From assembly GCF_017592555.1 (NCBI RefSeq), contig NZ_JAGFNS010000021.1, positions 75,985 to 139,984 of the forward strand: a stretch of DNA of 64,000 nt. The letters run 5' to 3'. Within the stretch, counting starts at the first letter, position 1. Every line of letters starts with the position of its first letter. A program made the translations under genes and the position numbers. This document shows, piece by piece, positions 61,583 to 64,000 of the stretch. Source of the DNA: Actinoplanes flavus (GTDB lineage Bacteria > Actinomycetota > Actinomycetes > Mycobacteriales > Micromonosporaceae). The notes under the pieces were generated by a model. It had not been told where the DNA came from. It saw only the letters and a list, made by a program, of their open reading frames with translations, and did no database searches.

Positions 61583-62055
61583 GAATCATGAGAAACCGTC
61601 GCACCCGGGCCGCTGGGTTCGCCCTGACCGCACTGCTGACCCTGACCGCCTGCTCGGGAGAAGACATGGAAACCAAGTCCGAGGCCGACGCGACCGCCCT
61701 CGTCCAGCAACACGCCGACGCGATCGCCGGGCTGGTGGGCACATCCCTGCGCAACCCGGAAACCGGCCCGCTGCCCTGCACCGGCAAACTCGGCGAGAGC
61801 AGCCGCAGCGTCTACGCCATCCAGGGCGTCTACAACATCGACGCCCCGGACGGCGAACAGCCTCGGGCGGTCATCACCCGAGTCCGTACGGACTGGACAG
61901 CCAAGGGCTACACCATCACCGACGACCGTGAACTCGGAACCTACGACGCGGTCCTGACCGCGAAGACTCCCGACGGCTACAGCCTCGACCTGGAGACCGT
62001 CTCACCGGAAGCCTTCGCGATGATCCTCCACTCCCCCTGTTTCCGGCGCCCCTGA
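61579..62055 (+). CDS. Small lipoprotein, possible partner of the hydrolase
   Basis: 158 residues with a lipoprotein signal: RNRRTRAAG, a hydrophobic core and the lipobox LTAC near residue 25. The mature part holds two further Cys (PCTG near 66, SPCF near 154) that could form a disulfide. It starts at GTG 61579, overlapping the hydrolase stop (GTGA); ATG 61588 is an alternative. In such pairs a lipoprotein may act as immunity or docking protein for the exported hydrolase. That is inference; I recognise no family. Confidence 0.75.
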   Translation: MRIMRNRRTRAAGFALTALLTLTACSGEDMETKSEADATALVQQHADAIAGLVGTSLRNPETGPLPCTGKLGESSRSVYAIQGVYNIDAPDGEQPRAVITRVRTDWTAKGYTITDDRELGTYDAVLTAKTPDGYSLDLETVSPEAFAMILHSPCFRRP

Positions 62056-62094
62056 CCACGCCGGCGGCCGTGCACTGTGGATCGGTGCCGGGCG

Positions 62095-62120
62095 CGCGAT
62101 CTCCACCTGTGGAGATCGCG
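62095..62120. terminator. Perfect 12-base hairpin after the lipoprotein gene
   Basis: CGCGATCTCCAC (62095-62106) and GTGGAGATCGCG (62109-62120) form a perfect stem with a CT loop, 40 bases after the lipoprotein stop and 145 before the kinase start. Very likely a terminator without U-tract; it is also a perfect dyad and so could instead bind a protein. Confidence 0.6.
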
Positions 62121-62264
62121 ACGATGATCGACGTGCCGCAGCCACTCGAGCAGGTAGGGGCCTTCTCGCCGGGGACCATCCGGGCCGGAACGCGACCGGG
62201 GCGGTATGTCGGAGATTCCCTCCGCGTCCGACGGGCACTCAGTTAGCCTCAGGATGCGCGATTC

Positions 62265-64000
62265 ATGCGTTTTGGGGGGTGGCGGGTGGACCCCGGGAGC
62301 GTAGCTAGACAGCCGCAAGAGGTCCCGGTACGCCGAGGTCTGTGGGCGTACGCAGCCGTGGTGATCGCCGGCGCGCTGGTTGTCGTGCCGTTCGCCGGCC
62401 ACGACCTCGGCGTCTACCCCTACTTCTTCGTCGTGTTCCTGGTCCTCATGCCGACGGCCGACCTGCTGACCGCGCACCTGTTGGGGCAGCAGTTCCTGGC
62501 CGACGGGCGACTGGCGACGTTGGGGCTGTCGACGGCGTATCTGTTCTCCAGCATGGTGATGGTTCCCTACGCCATCGCCTTCACCCGGATGCAGCGGTCG
62601 AGTCCCGATTCGACGTGGTCCGAGGTCAGTACACCGTGGTTGGGAATGGTGATCGTCGCCGGGTTTCCCCTGCTGGTCGCGGCACAGCAGTGGATCGTGG
62701 CAGCGTTGCCGCCCCGATGGAACGAATTCGCCCGGAACCGACGGCGCATCACCGTCGCGGCCACGGTCGGTGCGGCGGTGACACTGGCGGCCGCGGTGAC
62801 CGGTCTCGTGATCGGCGCCGCAAGCTGGATGCCCCATTTCTATCAGAGTGGTACGCCGACGGCAGCCGGTCGAACGATCTTCGGTGTGGCGCTGCTGTGC
62901 ACCATCGCCAGCCTGTTCGCCGTGGCCAGGAACGTGCGCCATAGACCGCCGGTGGAACGGTGGGTGGTGGTCGCGATCAGCGCGTCACTGGCCACCGCGC
63001 TTCTGACCGTGGCCGCTCCACAGCGCTACACGGTCGGCTTCTATGCCGCTCGTATCACTCTGCTGGTTTCCTCCCTGGTGGTTCTGATAGCGCTGCTCGG
63101 CGAAGCCGCGACGCTCTACCGCCGGCTCTCGGCGGCCCACGACGACCTTGATCTGGCGCACCGCGAACTGGGCCGGCGAGCCGAACATCTCGCCGTCGCC
63201 AACCGCGAACTGGAGGCCGCCGACGCCTGGAAGAGCGACATCCTCGCCACCCTCTCTCACGAGATCAACCAGCCCCTGACAGTGATCTCGGCATACTCAG
63301 AGGAACTGACCCACGACTGGGACACCACCACCGACCAGCAGCGACGCGCCTCCGTCGAGGCACTGGACAGACGGGTCACCGAACTGCTCGACATGGCCGC
63401 GCATCTGCTGGCGCTCTGCCGCGCCGAGCGCGGCGACATCCGCACCCAGGCGGTCGCGCTGCCGGTCGAGCAGGTGTTGACGCGGGTCACCGACAACCTG
63501 ACCCGGCAGGCACGCGGGCGGGTCAGCGTCAGCTGCGGCTCGCCGGGCGCCGTCGTGTGGGCCGACCCGGTGCACACCCACCAGGTGCTGGCCAACTTCG
63601 TCACCAACGCCGTCAAGTACAGCCCCGGCGCCATCCACATATCGGCAACCCTCGACGACACCGGCGCCCGGGTCCTGCTCGCCGTCAGCGACGAAGGCGA
63701 GGGCGTACCACCGGATTTCGTCGCGCACCTGTTCGACCGCTTCGCCCAAGCCGACCGCGCCGGCGCGGCGAGGACGGGCGCCGGTTTCGGGTTGTATCTG
63801 TCCAGGCTCCTCGCCGATGCCAATCACGGCGACATATGGTACGAAGCGGTCGTCCCGCACGGCAGCCGGTTCGTGCTCGCTCTCCCCAGCGCCCCACGCA
63901 GCCCCGAAGCGACGACTCCCGTCGAGGGCGGGGGGGGGCCCCCCCCCCCCCGCCCCCCCGGGCGAGGCGGGGGGGGGGCCCCGCCCCGGGACGCCGCCCC
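62265..64000 (+). CDS. Sensor histidine kinase, 3' end unclear
   Basis: At least 550 residues, reaching the window edge. There are about seven to eight N-terminal helices (residues 24-280), a short coiled coil (LYRRLSAAHDDLDLAHRELG near 290), a HisKA motif LSHEINQPLT with the phospho-His near 334, then an ATPase domain: N box NFVTNAVKYS near 447, DEGEGVP near 475 and TGAGFGLYLSR near 505. Start is the ATG at 62265; the GTG at 62286 is an alternative. From about 63925 the sequence is G/C homopolymer and the frame reads Gly/Pro repeats, so the true stop is not seen. No response regulator is visible before it. Confidence 0.85.
   Translation, partial: MRFGGWRVDPGSVARQPQEVPVRRGLWAYAAVVIAGALVVVPFAGHDLGVYPYFFVVFLVLMPTADLLTAHLLGQQFLADGRLATLGLSTAYLFSSMVMVPYAIAFTRMQRSSPDSTWSEVSTPWLGMVIVAGFPLLVAAQQWIVAALPPRWNEFARNRRRITVAATVGAAVTLAAAVTGLVIGAASWMPHFYQSGTPTAAGRTIFGVALLCTIASLFAVARNVRHRPPVERWVVVAISASLATALLTVAAPQRYTVGFYAARITLLVSSLVVLIALLGEAATLYRRLSAAHDDLDLAHRELGRRAEHLAVANRELEAADAWKSDILATLSHEINQPLTVISAYSEELTHDWDTTTDQQRRASVEALDRRVTELLDMAAHLLALCRAERGDIRTQAVALPVEQVLTRVTDNLTRQARGRVSVSCGSPGAVVWADPVHTHQVLANFVTNAVKYSPGAIHISATLDDTGARVLLAVSDEGEGVPPDFVAHLFDRFAQADRAGAARTGAGFGLYLSRLLADANHGDIWYEAVVPHGSRFVLALPSAPRSPEATTPVEGGGGPPPPRPPGRGGGGAPPRDAA
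63925..64000. other. G/C homopolymer stretch at window end
   Basis: The last 75 bases are almost only G and C, in runs up to 13 (GGGG then CCCC blocks). This differs from the 64 kb before and disrupts the end of the kinase gene. It looks like low-quality sequence at a contig end, not a natural element. Confidence 0.6.

Overview
The window is very GC-rich actinomycete DNA (third codon positions almost always G or C, many GTG starts, long chains of ATGA/GTGA stop-start overlaps). An NRPS cluster with an LmbU-type regulator, a tubulin-like/VWA operon and mau-like redox genes suggest Micromonosporaceae (Actinoplanes or Micromonospora type). That placement is an inference from gene content; no rRNA, tRNA or housekeeping marker is present to prove it.

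Positions 1-36807 hold a nonribosomal peptide cluster, almost all on the minus strand. The main operon reads leftward from 30940: a two-module NRPS, a five-module NRPS ending in a thioesterase, an O-carbamoyltransferase, a PCP-C-A-PCP NRPS, MbtH, an MFS exporter, a type II thioesterase and a P450 cut by the window edge. The seven main-line modules begin with a condensation domain and contain no epimerisation domain. Modules 1 and 4 carry a threonine-like pocket. Modules 5-7 have unusual pockets without the canonical Asp235. A LmbU/NovE-type regulator gene (31166-31834, plus) diverges from this operon. A second leftward operon (36807-31785) supplies a remnant acyl-CoA dehydrogenase, a PhnD-like protein without signal peptide, a TusA/ferritin-like fusion, a stand-alone A domain, a stand-alone PCP and a type II thioesterase with a Cys nucleophile. 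These probably make or load a special building block. An IS607-type element (tnpA/tnpB) sits directly against the start of that operon and beside the decayed dehydrogenase.

Positions 38800-47064 carry two exported cysteine-rich systems separated by decayed DNA. The first (41699-39733) is a four-gene operon: a Tat-exported protein of unknown function, MauE-like, MauD-like, and a Tat-exported 11-Cys protein resembling a methylamine dehydrogenase light chain. No heavy chain is present. The second (47064-43596) is a thioredoxin-like MauD/TlpA protein, an ABC exporter, two paralogous four-Cys peptides and an S26 signal peptidase that seems to need an AUU start. Between them lies a chimeric ORF: a TnpB fragment joined in frame to the C-terminal domain of SelB.

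Positions 47834-59496 form a tightly overlapping six-gene operon on the plus strand: a VWA membrane protein, a tubulin/FtsZ-like GTPase, a membrane protein, a pseudokinase/zinc-knuckle/TRAFAC-GTPase fusion, a tail-anchored protein and a polytopic membrane protein. It looks like a membrane-anchored NTP-dependent machine of unknown output and is one of the two best candidates for a new system. It is followed by a WXG100-like small protein, a DUF1023-type alpha/beta hydrolase and a lipoprotein, then a strong hairpin and a sensor histidine kinase that runs off the window. The last 75 bases are G/C homopolymers and look like poor-quality sequence.
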